Shown here: piece by piece, positions 10,759 to 22,800 of the stretch
Layout of the letters: every line of letters begins with the position of its first letter
Numbering within the stretch: position 1 is the stretch's first letter
Source of the DNA: Conus ventricosus
Lineage: Eukaryota > Mollusca > Gastropoda > Neogastropoda > Conidae
NCBI GenBank assembly: GCA_018398815.1
Contig: CM031595.1
Span: 138,785,767 to 138,849,766, forward strand
Direction: 5' to 3'
DNA: 64,000 nt
The notes under the pieces: generated by a model
The model's database searches: none
Told to the model about the DNA's origin: nothing
The model's input: the letters and a program-made list of their open reading frames with translations, nothing else
Translations under genes and position numbers: made by a program

Positions 10759-13467
10759 AACTGAACTGGATGACACCCCTGCTGGATGAAAAGACTCATG
10801 GTGACAATAAAACAAATATAATACAGTCTTGATGCATAGGCTTGTCTCTTGTTTGTGGACAACACATGCTTGCGCTTAGTCATAGTCATGGCAAAGAAAA
10901 CACAAGTTCATCAATTTGTCAGTGGTCAAAACCACTTTTAAACCTTTTTTATTGCTGCTTTTACTTAAATCTGTAGTTGACCATTACAAAAAGAAAAAGT
11001 GTGTGAGTGGTATATGTGTGTTTATTACAGAGTGACGCTTGAAGGTATGCTGTGTTAACAGAGACAAAGCATTTCTTGGGGGTGCATTTATGGATCTCAA
11101 GGTCCGCTGGCTTATCACTGATGTTCACATAATGTGTTCCCTGATACAGAAATCGAGTCAGCATTATGTATTGTGATGATCACATTGACCTGCTGTAATG
11201 ATGCTTAAGCAGGTTAAAAGAGAGAGAGAGAGCAAATAAAATTAGTGATCATGGTAACAGATGAGTATAACTGTCCTCAAAAGTGTAGCATACTTTGCGC
11301 TTGTAAACATATTGTGTGCTCCAGGACATATGTCAATAACAAGGGGAAAATTCCTGAATCAGCAGAACAGACCGACCTGGCAGCAGGTGAGAATTATTAT
11401 CATCAGCAGATTTGCTACTCACACTGCATTAACTGGAAGTTCGTGAACAACCTTCTGTGTACTCATTTCATATTGACATGAAGTCCTCCCACACTAGGAA
11501 TGCACAGGTTCCAGTGATTTGAAAAATAACTCCTTTCCTCTTTAATTACTTTACCCACAACACTCCAGTGTTTTGCTTTAAACAGAAAAGTCGACTCAAC
11601 GTAAACAGTCTCATAGATTTTTTTCCTTGCTATTTCACTAATGCACAAGCAATTGATGCTTAGTTTTTTATTGTTTACCATCATAGCTGGCAACCAATGG
11701 TCAGCAAGCAAAAGACACCTTTGGAACGATTTGTCCTGAACAGCTGAAGATAATAGGTCAGTAATCTCTACACTATGGCAGCGCAGCTGATGAATCATTT
11801 TATCTGGTGCAATTGCTAAGCTGATCTTTCTGGCAGAGGACCTTCAGAGAATATCTGCTCTCTTTGATATTGCACAAATTGTGTTTCTGCTCCCCCATGT
11901 GGCATATTTCTAACTTGGTAAATAAATCACCAAGCATAGCATTTTTCATCATTTTAGAATTACCTCTTCACTTACTTATTTGTTGTTTTTTGTTCTTTGG
12001 TTTGAGTCTAGCAGAAAAAAAAGTGAGAATAGAGTTTATAAATGATGAGAAATTACATTATGTGTGAGAGTATGGTTTGTCTTACTGTCTGTGGTGTATG
12101 CAAGACTGCTGCTTCAAGATCCATGCAGAGGGAGTCTGACGGACTCTAAAATGACATGAATGCTTTGCCGTGGTTAATGGATATAGAGAGATGAACTTTG
12201 TTTCTTGCTACCCATGTTAGAAGTTGTATGTTCAGCTAACGCAAATTGAGATAGAAAAACAGCCCAGCCAGTATGTTTGGTGTAATAGAACAACCAGCCA
12301 GTATTTTGTCTGTATAATTTGTCTTCAGTAGCAGTACATTCTTTTCACTTGTATGAGTTGTCAGGCCTTAAGTTGAGAATTAAGCCCATGGCATGTGTGA
12401 GTTATAAGTTGATGGCCTATGCAAAGGCCTATGTAAGTAAATTTAGTGTGTGTGTGTGTGTGTTCTGCTGTAATTATATACATCATTATAATTTGTAAGC
12501 CTTTTAAGTCTAAGGGGGGGGACATCTTAAAGATTTATTCTTACATCTGGATTGCATAGCAATCATGTTGATCCATACAATGTTTATGTTTCATTTGTAA
12601 TGTCATTTCCTTGTGATGAACATCTTCTATGAGATAGTGTCGTCATCCCAAAACCTGCATGATCACGTGACAAAAGATGACATGTTCAGATATGACTGAA
12701 AAAAATGTGGATGTGGACATGTCTGAGAAAGAACAAACAGGAAACTTATGCAAATTGTCATAAAATTGCTGAAAATTATGATCTTGTATGTATTTGGGTC
12801 CATATATGATAACATCATTCTGTTTTTAAAGACCAATTCTTTGAGTTTAATTGCTCCTTCATTTCCCACCTTGACCACTTTTGCCACTCACTCCACCGCT
12901 CCTACTCCCAAATCTGCTTCAGTGGTTTTAACAACATGTTTTCCTGTTTTTATAATGTTCTGAACAAGATTGTCAGTATGAATCCAACAAGGTAACCATC
13001 ATATCCGTGTTTTAAAGCATGAAATTCTCTGCTAGATAGTTTTGTTTGATATACACAATTGTTAATGAGAAGTGCCCAGGTTTAGATACTCTCCCCCTTA
13101 TGGTAATGATAGCGTTAACTCATTCCACTCGACTTATGAGATAACTTTTAACAAGATGGTCGTCACGCAGTTCGACTTGAGATATTTTGGAGTAGTGTGG
13201 TCCAGATCTTTTGACTGTCCATTTATTTTTACAGTTAAGACCATGGTTTCATGCATATTTACCTTTTTTGATTTCTGTCTGAATGTTGAATATGAATGGT
13301 CACTGTTATGGAATTTGAAACTGTTCTATTGAATCAGAATACTGTCAAGTGCCAATGCTTTGGCTGCTTTGGAGGCCTTCAGCAATTATAGGTGATGCAA
13401 AGCATGCTATTGATAGTGAGTGTTAGGGAGCCTTCTCTAACAATGAAAATTATTTTTCTCTTCAAAC

Positions 13468-13525
13468 TGTCAATGAATGGCAAAACTATGTTAAACTGTC
13501 AATGGATGGCAAAACTATGTTAAAC
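13468..13525. repeat. Tandem duplication of ~28 bp
   Basis: aactgtcaatgaatggcaaa is followed by a second copy with one change (gaatgg to ggatgg), each ending in actatgtta. Confidence 0.9.
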
Positions 13526-14556
13526 TACATGTATATTTCATATTTACCTATCTTTAAACAAGAAAAAGAAAATATATCCAAACACTATATTGAAGTTAGC
13601 ATAGCAACCTGCAGCTGATTTATCAAAATATGCCACGTCTCTCCCCACCATGTTCTCTAAACTTTGTGGAGATCTCCGCTTAAATGAATGAGTTGTGGCA
13701 CTTTGTCTGTGTGTTCTGGATTTTCTGCGCGTTTTCTTTTTGAAGCAGCCCAGACCACAGGTTGAGTTTCTTCAGAGCGACTCGATCAGAAATAGGTTAA
13801 TGTATTTCCAGTTGTGAAAAGGCTTTTGTTAGAAATGGTAAATATATTTCCAGCTTTGAAAAGGCTTCTGTTGACATAACACCACATTACATGAAGTTCT
13901 GTACTTCCACTGATTTTTTTGTTACTTGTATTTAAAAATTGTGGTGGAAGGGTATTATATAGAAATGCAGTAGTGTATTTCAGATTCTGCAGTACTGCTT
14001 TATGCTGCTTCATTTTGTGCATGAATCAGATCACATTCAGATTGCTTGTTCATTCTTGGATCTCTCTTTTTTCTTTCTGTGTCATATGTGGTGTCATGTG
14101 GTCATTGCAGACAGGCATGTTATCTATGGCTGTAATCATTTGCTGTAATGATTTTGAATAAACATACCCTTCTTTTCCTACTTCTCTTGCTCTTTGTATA
14201 TATCTTTCTGAAGGCTTATTTGAGGTGAAAGGGGACAGTTTACATGTGATGCAATGACATTAAACACACTCATTATGCTTCTTGATTTTCCATCTGTTTC
14301 CAAAATGTTATTTCACTTGACACTCCCTTTGAATGCATTTTGGTTTAAAAAACAGTAAATAAATAAAATGAAATTTTTCCTCACGATGTTTTGTGGTTGA
14401 AAAGACCTATACTTTCCAAAGTTTGTTGGATGGAAAGGACTCATGCTGTGTCAAGAAGAGCCATTTCCTTCAAGTGTTTCAGGATATCTCCAGATTTAAG
14501 ATGTGACACAGTGGCTAAGTAACAAACAATGAGAATGTCTAGACGATAGAAGTATA

Positions 14557-14557
<1 letters not shown>

Positions 14558-14591
<34 letters not shown>
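14558..14591. repeat. (TG)n microsatellite
   Basis: About 17 TG units, followed by a second shorter TG run near 14619-14630. Confidence 0.97.
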
Positions 14592-14592
<1 letters not shown>

Positions 14593-15627
14593 TTCCAGGG
14601 CATGTGCACACATGTTCATGTGTGTGTGTGTTTAACTGTGTGCATGTTTTATTGTACACTTGCACTTTGGATTCTGATTCTGGCAAGCCACTCGGGCACT
14701 TGCAGTGGATCTGGGACTAATGGATACTCTATTTGTAAACATTTAAAACTTGAAGAAAAAGCACTCAGTCATCATTGTCATTTGTGTACGTTGGCCAATA
14801 TCACAAAGTCGACATAAATATTGTATAGTTTGTCTTCTCTCTGAAAGAAAAAAAATCTCTGACTTTTATGTAGTTCAACCGACAAACATGGTCAGAACAA
14901 CAAATCATGTTCATCTTTAGACACAAAGGTCTTATACATTCTGTTGTCTGAAGCAAAGTTGTTCTCTTTGGTGGCAATTGTTCACAGGCGAATTCTGAGG
15001 AAGAAGTTTGAAGATGTTGTTCTCAAATGAGTTCAATTTGTTAGATCTCAAAATTGTGGACAGTGTAAGGGGTGATGTCTATTCTAAAGTTGAAGTCATG
15101 TCAGAGCTGCTCTTCGATTATAGAAATAATTAGGCCTTTTCCAGAGTTGCCCATGTGACAGGTCCCCATGACCAATAGAACAGGCTCAGGTAGAGCCGCC
15201 ATTACAGACCAGTCTCATTGCCGACCTATGGCCAAGGCTAAATGTCTACCCAAAGGACACGAGTTTGTCATTCACCACATAAGTATCCATGGGGAAAGGG
15301 GAGGGGGAAATGAAAGAACAATAATCATTTGACGCTTTTGTTTCTCTAAGGATCCGAGGGAGAGGGGAGGGGTACTGTGTTGGATGAATAAAGGTCAAGA
15401 AATGATGGAGAGATACCGCTGAAATATGAAATGCTATCCAATATTCACAGATGTGGACAACCCTAACCAACACAATCTTGGTGCAATGGTTACAAAGGGA
15501 GACAATCCATGACGCCCTCACATTCTCCACCACATAGCTAAACAAAACTCCAGGTTAATCAACGCTTTCGTCAAAAGGTCCCATCACCCAAGTTGTTTGC
15601 AATAACTAACACCTCTAGCTCTGTCAT

Positions 15628-15683
15628 CATATGCCATATATTCATGAACATACTTCATATGCCATATATTCATGAACATACTT
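15628..15683. repeat. Perfect 28-bp tandem duplication
   Basis: catatgccatatattcatga begins each of two identical, adjacent 28-base copies. Confidence 0.97.
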
Positions 15684-15963
15684 TAAGTAACGTCACTTGT
15701 TACTGAAATAGCGATCAACAAATGAAACTTCACCAGTAGTCCTGTAACTGTACGTTAATTCAACAAAGAAGCAAAAAAGGTCGAAATGGCTGTTAGTTGG
15801 AAGTCAGAGCGTGTTGCCTTTCACCTGCACAGACTGGATCAAAAAACTTCAAATCTGCAATAACAAGAGTGATTCTATGGCTCCAAACTTGCCTCTCAAC
15901 TCTACCGACATTCAGCAGAGGGAAGACTGTTTCTTGACTGCGAAAAATAAGCAAAATCCTTTT

Positions 15964-15992
15964 GTACACACACACACACACACACACACACC
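15964..15992. repeat. (AC)n microsatellite
   Basis: About 14 AC units. Confidence 0.95.
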
Positions 15993-16260
15993 AATTCTTG
16001 CCTTTCTGTGCCAACGATTCCCTGCCTGATTGGTGTAGATTTTTCCGGCTACTACGGAAACCGCGAGGGGAAAAAAAAAGTGGTAGGTAAGTGGGGTGGA
16101 TGGCGTGCAAGGTTGGGTGGTAGGACTATGAACTAGGACCTTCTGTTAAACGCTATGAAAACAGTTGTTTGATGAGGTTGTGGGTAAGCTTGTGCATTGT
16201 GAGAGAATATGCATGGCGCACAAATCCAATGAGAAATCAGAGGGCGTTATTAGTGCGGAA

Positions 16261-16320
16261 CAGCCCTGATGTGGCCCTTTGCGGTCGGCTGGGCTATAAG
16301 CAACATTATCTTATCTTATC
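16261..16320 (+). mobile_element. ~60-bp tiny retroposon, copy 2
   Basis: Sixty bases from cagccctgatgtggccc to a (TTATC)n tail. Perfect 14-bp target-site duplication ttattagtgcggaa at 16247-16260 and 16321-16334. This copy defines both ends of the unit most cleanly. Confidence 0.9.
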
Positions 16321-16334
16321 TTATTAGTGCGGAA

Positions 16335-16984
16335 AGGTGGACAGAGGAGTGCACATCATTAAAGCAGATTTCCTCTCTGACCTCAAGTGCTTAAAGATTT
16401 TCTGTTATGGTATTGAAGACAAAGTGGAATTTAAATGGAATGAAACTGCCATGATCATGACGATGATGATGATGATGATGATGATAATGATGATGGCTAT
16501 TATTACTATCATTATCATTAATATTATCGAATGCCTCGAAGTCTATGAAGACGTGTTTCAGCTCCTTCTAGTGTTGGAGATGCCTTTAGCCAAGGGTACG
16601 CAGGTAGACTGAAGATCCAAAGGTCCTTGGCTCAATCCCAGGTTTCCGCACGAATAATCAGGTGGTTTGCACATAGCTCGTGACGAACGGTTTAATTGCT
16701 CGCTGAGCTGACTGTAGTGAGATCGAACCACTCGTGGGTCTAACTTTTTGGCTCACAAACTTTCTCTGTTAATCCAGCAATAAATGAGAGTCTGATTCAG
16801 TTCAGGGCAGATTAAAGTTGGTGGGAAGGAGAAGAAAGGGCTCCGTTCTTCAGCATCTGTACCCTAGACATGGTGAACTTCTGACCGCTCACTATCCCTA
16901 CAGCTAATAGGCCATGGGAGCTTTTACCTCTTAATCTCTTTTTTTCTGATGCAGGGTTTAAAAATGTGTTTGATGATACTTCCC
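16335..16984. other. Non-coding stretch with (ATG)n run
   Basis: A (GAT)n-like trinucleotide run lies at 16458-16495. The rest shows no gene or recognised repeat. Confidence 0.4.
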
Positions 16985-18195
16985 CGCTTTGTTGAATCCA
17001 GCCTTGGTTGTTTTTTTAAAGCAATAATGATGACTGCTTACAGCTGTCGTCTATCCACAAGGACTTTGCGAATTACTTCGCTGATGTGAATGGCACGGTA
17101 GTCCTGGCAGTACTGGGGATGTCCTTTCCTGGGACGGAAGGATATGATAATGAGTGATTGAGCCCAAGGCGTGGGTTACTGTAGCCTTTGTGCCAGATTC
17201 TGTTGCAGATGCGTTAGGATATCAGTTACTGCCTTCTATTTTGCTTCAAGAGTTCTGCAGGGGGGCTGTTGATGCTTGCAGCTTTCCCACATTTCAACAA
17301 TTTCACTGATGTTACGACTTCTTCACATGATATCATGTAGAAAAACATCCTCATTTGTTGAATTCTAAACCATAAGCACACAAGATCTCTTGTGATGCGT
17401 TTGTTGTAGAGTCAGAATAATATTCAAACCATATTTCATGGTGTCTTTTTCCAGTGTTGCTCAGCTGTTACCTTCCTTGAAAGGTGCTGTCTTTTACTTT
17501 TCTTCTGTTTGGTCAGGTCATTTATAATTATTCTTAAAAGCTGTCTTTGTGTTTTTCTTCAACTTCTGGTCTGGGATTCTCCCCATGACTTCACAGTGTT
17601 GTTTGATCGAGCATTCCCTTGACTTTTTATTTCTTGATTAATTATCCTGTATGGATATTAAAATGATTGTATCCACCCCCACCCCCATCCCCACTTCAGT
17701 CTTCTTGTGCGGTTTTAAGGTCTTTCTAGTGTAACAAGTTTCCAAGATGTTGTTTGCAAACCATGGTTTCGATTCAGTCGGCTGGTTTCCGACTGGGCCG
17801 GATTTCTGTAGCTATTTCAGTGTAAGTTGTACGTGAGGGCTTCAAGGTCTTCTTCTAGTAGTGGTAATGGGGTGATGTCTTCTCCTATGGCCGCTTGGAA
17901 TTGTTCTGTAATGTCAGCATCTCTCAGTTTGTCCAGCTTGAATTTGAGACAGTTGTTTCTTCGACCATGCTTTAAAGCTCACCACGACAAGGTCGTAATC
18001 ATTTCTTGACAAGGTCATGGTCACTATTAAGATCAATTCCTTTGAATGTCCTTTTCTAGCCTTATCAGTGCCAGGCATGTTACGGTTTCTCCACAAGAAC
18101 ATAGTCTACTTGCCTGTGATACCCACCATCTGCGGGTAGTGCCATGTCCATCAGTTGTCGTAATATGTTTTGTTTTTGCTTGACTGGAAAGAGGC
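16985..18195 (-). pseudogene. Inverted 5' half of a non-LTR retrotransposon (endonuclease end and RT start)
   Basis: Read leftward, frames broken by stops and indels give endonuclease-end signatures (TWHYPQMVG, and near 18030 an SDHDLV-type motif), a linker, then an RT-start region resembling EEVxxxVKLLKCGKAA and an AELLKQ block near 17200-17330, ending near 17000 at an RT block comparable to 'CQDYRAIHIS'. It has many lesions. The 3' half of the same kind of element follows in the opposite orientation, as in twin-primed insertions. Confidence 0.7.
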
Positions 18196-18219
18196 ACTAT
18201 GGGTCATAATGAAGAAGTT

Positions 18220-18941
18220 CAACTTGACATCGGGCAAACACTGATCAACATCATCCAGCAACCGTAGTCACTTCAAAGTAGCTGATCCATAACTCTTACA
18301 AGATGCTATCTGTGAGCAATTCGTCAAAGCTGCCTTCTATCTTCCGCACTATTCAACATATTCTTGGAACGCATCATGGTAGATGTACTTGAAGATCATG
18401 TCAGCACAGCAAGAATGGGATGAAGAACCATCACCAACCTGCGCATTGCAAATGACATTCATTTACATGCATTTAGGCAGTGAAGAAGAACACACCAAAC
18501 ATGTCGAAAGCCTCGGCTGGAATATTATAAACATCAGCAAGATATGGCAAGAAAATTAACACCAAGATGTACCAACCTGCCCAAACCCTGATCGGTTCTG
18601 GTTTAACTATCAATAGACACTATGAAAGCAGAAATCGCTCAACAGTTCTCGTGACTTACCTGTAATCCATCGATAGCAAGGGATCCAAACCGGAAATCCT
18701 CTTAAGGGAAACAAAGGTAACTTTAGCACTGTCCAAACAGAAACCTATATGGAAGAATAAGAACATCTTCATGAAACACAAAATCAAATCTCTAAGGCAC
18801 TGGTATGTTGTATCTTTCTTCTATTTTCCTACATGCATGCGAGACAAGGACCATCACAGCAGAAATGGACAGAAGAACCAAGGCACCCAAAACGAGGTAT
18901 AACCGCAAGACACTAAACATCAGAAAGGCCCAATGATGGCT
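18220..18941 (+). pseudogene. 3' half of the same type of non-LTR retrotransposon (RT end)
   Basis: Plus-strand translation gives LFNIFLERIM-like and ITNLRIANDIH, where the catalytic Asp pair expected of RT has become Asn-Asp, followed by TSARYG and a decayed C-terminal part. About 100 residues of RT between the two halves are absent at the junction near 18200. The piece ends against the 15-bp minisatellite. Clade not assigned beyond RTE/Ingi-like. Confidence 0.65.
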
Positions 18942-19240
18942 ACGTGCCGTTGTGACCCATTGTCGTTGTGACCCAATGTCGTTGTGACCCCATGTCGTTG
19001 TGCCCCCAATGGCAGTTCGTTGTGACCCCATGTCAAATGTGACCCCATGTCGATGTGACCCCATGTCGTTGTGACCCCATGTCGTTGTGACCCCATGTCG
19101 ATGTGACCCCATGTCGTTGTGCCCCCATGTCGTTGTGCACCCATGTCGTTGTGCCCCCATGTTGATGTGACCTCATGTCGATGTGACCCCATGTCGTTGT
19201 GACCCCATTTCAATGTGACCCCCATGTCGTTGTGACCCAA
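18942..19240. repeat. 15-bp minisatellite, antisense orientation
   Basis: About 20 units of tgtcgttgtgacccc or tgtcgatgtgacccc, with a few gcccc variants. The unit is 15 bp, so open frames run through on both strands as five-residue repeats. The same unit, reverse-complemented, forms the array at 31206-31565. Confidence 0.97.
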
Positions 19241-19249
19241 AGAGGACAT

Positions 19250-19320
19250 CTGTCTCTCTCTCTCTCTCTCTCTCTCTCCCTCTCCCCTCTCTCTCTCTCT
19301 CCTCACTCTCTTCTCTCTCA
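19250..19320. repeat. (CT)n microsatellite
   Basis: Pyrimidine dinucleotide run broken by CCC, adjoining the minisatellite. Confidence 0.95.
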
Positions 19321-19339
19321 ACACTGAGGAAGAGTTTTG

Positions 19340-19716
19340 GACATTTCAGTTACTGTATTAGTAGCACATTATACAGAATGAAAATGGGTAATCAAAATGG
19401 AAAGGGGTATTGATGATAATTTTGACCTTGGATTCGTCTAAATGAAACAAACTAGTCAGTCATCACTTCATTTCCGAAAGAAGGTCAAATCAAATGAGCC
19501 AAAGCTAACAATTAGACTTTTTTTTTAGTTACTGTATTGGTAGCTTTCTGCACATTTGGCTGAACAGAATGAAAATATGTAATCAAACTGGAAAGGGACA
19601 TTAATGATAAATCTGCCCCTTAGGTTGGGTATAAAAGAACACAAGTTAAAGCAAACCAGACAGTGGTCATCATTTTCATTTCCGAAGAAAAAGGTCAAAT
19701 CAAATGAGCGACAGGG
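19340..19716. repeat. Diverged tandem duplication of ~180 bp
   Basis: Two units share the ordered motifs ttactgtatt(a/g)gtag, cagaatgaaaat, gtaatcaaa, ggaaaggg, tgataa, catttccgaa and aaggtcaaatcaaatgagc. The second has extra bases in the middle. No gene recognised. Confidence 0.75.
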
Positions 19717-20004
19717 GACCAGAATGACGGCAAATCTCTGGCTCCTTGTTCGTATTGCCCCCGAAGGTGCTGAAGGCGTGTTTCTAGGTCTCTCCACTTC
19801 TGTCTCCTCCGTGGAGGCGCCACACCTTGCTCTGCTGCCGTGATTTTATTCTCTGCGATAGCCTGAATGTCTTTCAGGTAATGAACAAACGCCCACAAGG
19901 ACGGGTGGCGACCTGCACTGCTTCGTTCAGGACGCGATGGTATGCTGCAATAAAGAAAGACTTAGGTCACTCTTGTGAGGATACATTGGGCTTCTTTTTT
20001 TGTA

Positions 20005-20031
20005 CCCCCCCCCCCCCCCCCCCCCCCCCCC
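20005..20031. repeat. Poly(C) tract of 27
   Basis: Uninterrupted C run followed by CA-rich sequence. Confidence 0.95.
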
Positions 20032-20109
20032 ACCCACACACACCACACAGTCACACACACGCTCTCCCCCGCCCCTGAAATGACATTTTTGGGCAACATT
20101 GCGACGGAT

Positions 20110-20630
20110 GGAAAGGAGTGGTGCTTGTTATGACCCCGGATCGAAGATCAGGGGGCATGTTTTTTGTCCTGTTTGTTTATTGGTTTGGTTTGGTGTGTTC
20201 CTAGTCAAAGACTGAGAATGAGAACAGAAGAATATCATGAATCTGTCCGTCGTTCCGTCCGTCCGTCGCAGCTCAAGCGCAAAAACTACTGAAGGGATTT
20301 TCAAAATATTGGTGTGAACATGCACAGGAGCATGAGACAGCTTTGCAAGTGATCAAATTTTGTTTAAGTCAAAGATCAAGGTCACAGGGGTCAAATGAGC
20401 TTTGACTGGGAACACGTTTGAATGGCTTGCCATTTTGTTTTGTTTGTCTGTTTGCTTTTGTCAAACTTTAACCTAGCTAAAAACTTCTAAACTATTTGTG
20501 CTAGAGACTTCAAATTCGTTGTGCAACTGTATCCCTTTATACCTTTGACATGGCAACCATTTTCATATGGATCGCTGTCCTCAGTGACCTTCACCGTGAC
20601 TTTGATGTTGCTTATAACCTCCAAACTATT
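20110..20630 (+). repeat. Dispersed repeat of mollusc type containing (GTCC)n
   Basis: Contains a tccgtccgtccgtcg tract, then 'caagcgcaaaaactactgaa' and an 'aaggtcacagg' motif. From general knowledge this string order is common in bivalve and gastropod genomes as a dispersed non-coding repeat. Boundaries are not determined; a poly(G) tract follows. Confidence 0.4.
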
Positions 20631-20637
20631 TGTGCCA

Positions 20638-20639
<2 letters not shown>

Positions 20640-20686
<47 letters not shown>
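20640..20686. repeat. Poly(G) tract of 47
   Basis: Forty-seven consecutive G, a strong G-quadruplex candidate if real. Confidence 0.95.
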
Positions 20687-20688
<2 letters not shown>

Positions 20689-20809
20689 GGCCATGACCTT
20701 CAAGTGACCTTTTTTTCTTGCATATAACTTGTATACCGAAGCAATAAGTTTCGCAAACACATCGTGTTTTTATACGTTTTTGACTCCATTTAGTACGGCC
20801 TACTAGCCC

Positions 20810-20876
20810 CTCCCCCCCCCCCCCACCTCCTCCACCTCTCTCCTCTCTCCTCTCTCTTTCTAGCGCACACGCCCGC

Positions 20877-20925
<49 letters not shown>

Positions 20926-21000
20926 GATGCATGCATGCATGCATACATACATTCATACATACATGCATACATGGATGCAAGCATGTATACATACATAATA
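20810..21000. repeat. Low-complexity cluster: poly(C), (CT)n, (AC)n, (ATGC)n/(ATAC)n
   Basis: A short poly(C) with CT-rich sequence, (AC)n at about 20879-20923, then tetranucleotides from 20926 to about 20995. Confidence 0.95.
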
Positions 21001-21139
21001 TTAACTGTATGCCGGTTTTAATTTTCGTTGTGGAAATAGATGTAGAAAGAAGCACCCATACCTTCAGCATTGTTATTTGTCCATTGTTCCATCCCTCGTT
21101 CATATACGGTCCATAGGGCTGGCGGAAAGCTTCCGGCGG

Positions 21140-22199
21140 GGTTCATGTGTGTTGTGACGTAATTGAGGAAATCCTGCAGCCCCAAAGAAGTTCTGCAACA
21201 GTCTTCTCGTTCTCTGCGCGTTCAGCAAAGCAACAAAGTTGAGACGGACAAGTGGCAAGGGCAGGGGACCCAGAGCCATGACCTTCTGATAATCGTCTGA
21301 GCCGGTGATTGGTTCGGTAAGGTATTGTCAGTCCAAACTCTTTGGACACGTTCCACAGATTTTGCTTGAAGTGAAAGTAGCATCCCAGGATTCATTTCGC
21401 GAGGAAGCTCTGTTTCGAGAGCAGTGCATAGAGCCTGCTCAAAGTCACAGATGATGACTTAGGGTACCCAACGGTGGTGAGTTTGAAGACGAATTTAGTT
21501 CTTCAAACGCTGCAGGACTTGCTGATAGTTTCCAATGGTTCTGTTGGCCATCAGCACGTGCGCTAGAGGCACAGTGTGACCTCGAATGTTACCAAAAATG
21601 GTTAGTATTTGAGAATAGGGTATCGGGCACGTACGAAAAGTTCCATCGAGAAAATGGTTCTGCTCCTTCTGAAATGTTTGAAGATTTTCATCTGTAGCGT
21701 AGACAACATAACCCCAGTCATTGTCCATGAGAGCAAAAATCTCTCGTCGTTCCAGGTTGAGTTCCACGGTAGATTTATTTGTACGTCTTCCAGTTCTGCT
21801 GCAGAGGAGGTAGCTGGGACCTCCTTGATCTTTCAATGGCAGACCTGACCGACTCGTACAAGGGAGGAGGTTCAGGGCGGTCACCTCCGCCCTGTGCCGC
21901 AAGACGCTGGTGGCGAGCCACTGTAGTAGTAACACCCTTCGACTCGGACGAGTGGGTCTTGCAAGGCTTCTGCCTGCATGTCCTGTCTGAGTCGAGCACG
22001 TTCCACCACGTCAGTGTCAGGTGGATGGATATGGTCATCAGTTGCTCGATTGACGACGATGTCAGGATTTTCGATATCACGGTCAAAATGTTGGTGCACA
22101 CTCTCGCGCTGCATTGTGACCGCCTCAAGCAACGCCATTGAAAGTAGCCTTGTGGTGTAGCGCCTTGTGGTGTAGCGCACTCCTTCGTATATTAAGACT

Positions 22200-22236
<37 letters not shown>

Positions 22237-22258
22237 CACCTCGCATTAAAAACGTCAT
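21140..22258 (-). pseudogene. FLYWCH/MULE-type transposase gene, broken
   Basis: Read leftward: a region resembling the end of a FLYWCH-type zinc finger and linker (HIHPPDTD then VERARLRQDMQAEAL, about 21980-22080); the MULE transposase core in an intact 146-residue frame at 21495-21935, with LDGTFRTCPIPYSQ (the first catalytic Asp) and a HVLMANRTIGNYQQVLQRLK block; then beyond a stop, the ICDFEQAL block (second Asp) near 21450 and CYFHFKQNLW split by a frameshift near 21380; then an EFGL-type tail to 21143. Mutator-like cut-and-paste transposases, often present as multicopy FLYWCH genes in molluscs, have this order. Several frame breaks suggest a dead copy. Terminal inverted repeats were not found by eye. 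Confidence 0.75.
22201..22231. repeat. Poly(C) tract of 31
   Basis: Uninterrupted C run next to the 5' side of the MULE-type gene. Confidence 0.95.
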
Positions 22259-22800
22259 TATGCAGAAGCTACTGAATGTTTCTAGATCTAAAACCTTACA
22301 ATCTGAACTGTCATGTGACCGGATGTGACGCGTTTTCCTTCACAAGGCCTCGCGCTGGAGATTAGGCACATCTTCGGCACTCTTCACCAATCTAGTCTAG
22401 CGATTATGATTTTTTTTTTTTTTTTTTTTTGGATTGATTTAATTTAGAGTCTGTTCACAACGATGGTGATATTAGACTTTAAAAAAATAAAATAAAAAAA
22501 ATAAAAATAAAAACCCACCTTATATACATGTGTGTTTGTGTGTGTAAGTGCGTTATATGAGAGTGTGTGAGCGCGAGTGGCGTGTGCGTGCGTGCATGCA
22601 TGCGCGCACCCGTGTGTATGTGAGAGTGAGAGTGAGAGAGAGAGAGACACAAATACATGAAAGTTTGCCTATTAAAAGACCAAACAATAATTATAAACTG
22701 ATAAATCAATTACAGCAAATGAATAATAACAGAACTCGATATAGCCTTTGCTATATCAATCATTTTGGGGCTGTAAAGAATTTCATGTAAAGCCCCTAAT
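22259..22800. other. Non-coding, low-complexity stretch
   Basis: Holds a T run at about 22410-22430, an A/T-rich block at 22480-22515 and GT/GA-rich sequence at 22530-22650. No gene seen. Confidence 0.5.

Larger units (their letters stand above)
4841..14180 (+). other. AT-rich non-coding DNA downstream of iRhom; possible long 3' UTR
   Basis: No convincing protein-coding exon or recognised transposon coding region in this ~9-kb stretch. Sense-strand polyadenylation hexamers include ATTAAA at 4961-4966 and AATAAA at 8238-8243, 10806-10811 and 14157-14162, so the iRhom transcript could end at several points. Short local repeats are listed separately. The small open frames here lack family motifs and are of chance size. 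Confidence 0.4.
14181..16246. other. Intergenic DNA without recognised genes
   Basis: Apart from microsatellites and a 28-bp duplication, nothing interpretable is seen on either strand. Open frames are short and lack motifs. Confidence 0.4.

Noticed and set aside
15080..15600. Possible SINE or gene remnant around 15.1-15.6 kb
   Set aside because: No tail, target duplication or promoter boxes could be seen.
18792..19324. Five-residue repeat proteins over the 15-bp arrays (also 31135-31675)
   Set aside because: Open in all frames because of unit length; no start context, splice signals or family.
19620..19640. TATA-like ggtataaaag as a promoter
   Set aside because: Isolated match within a diverged repeat, with no downstream coding exon.
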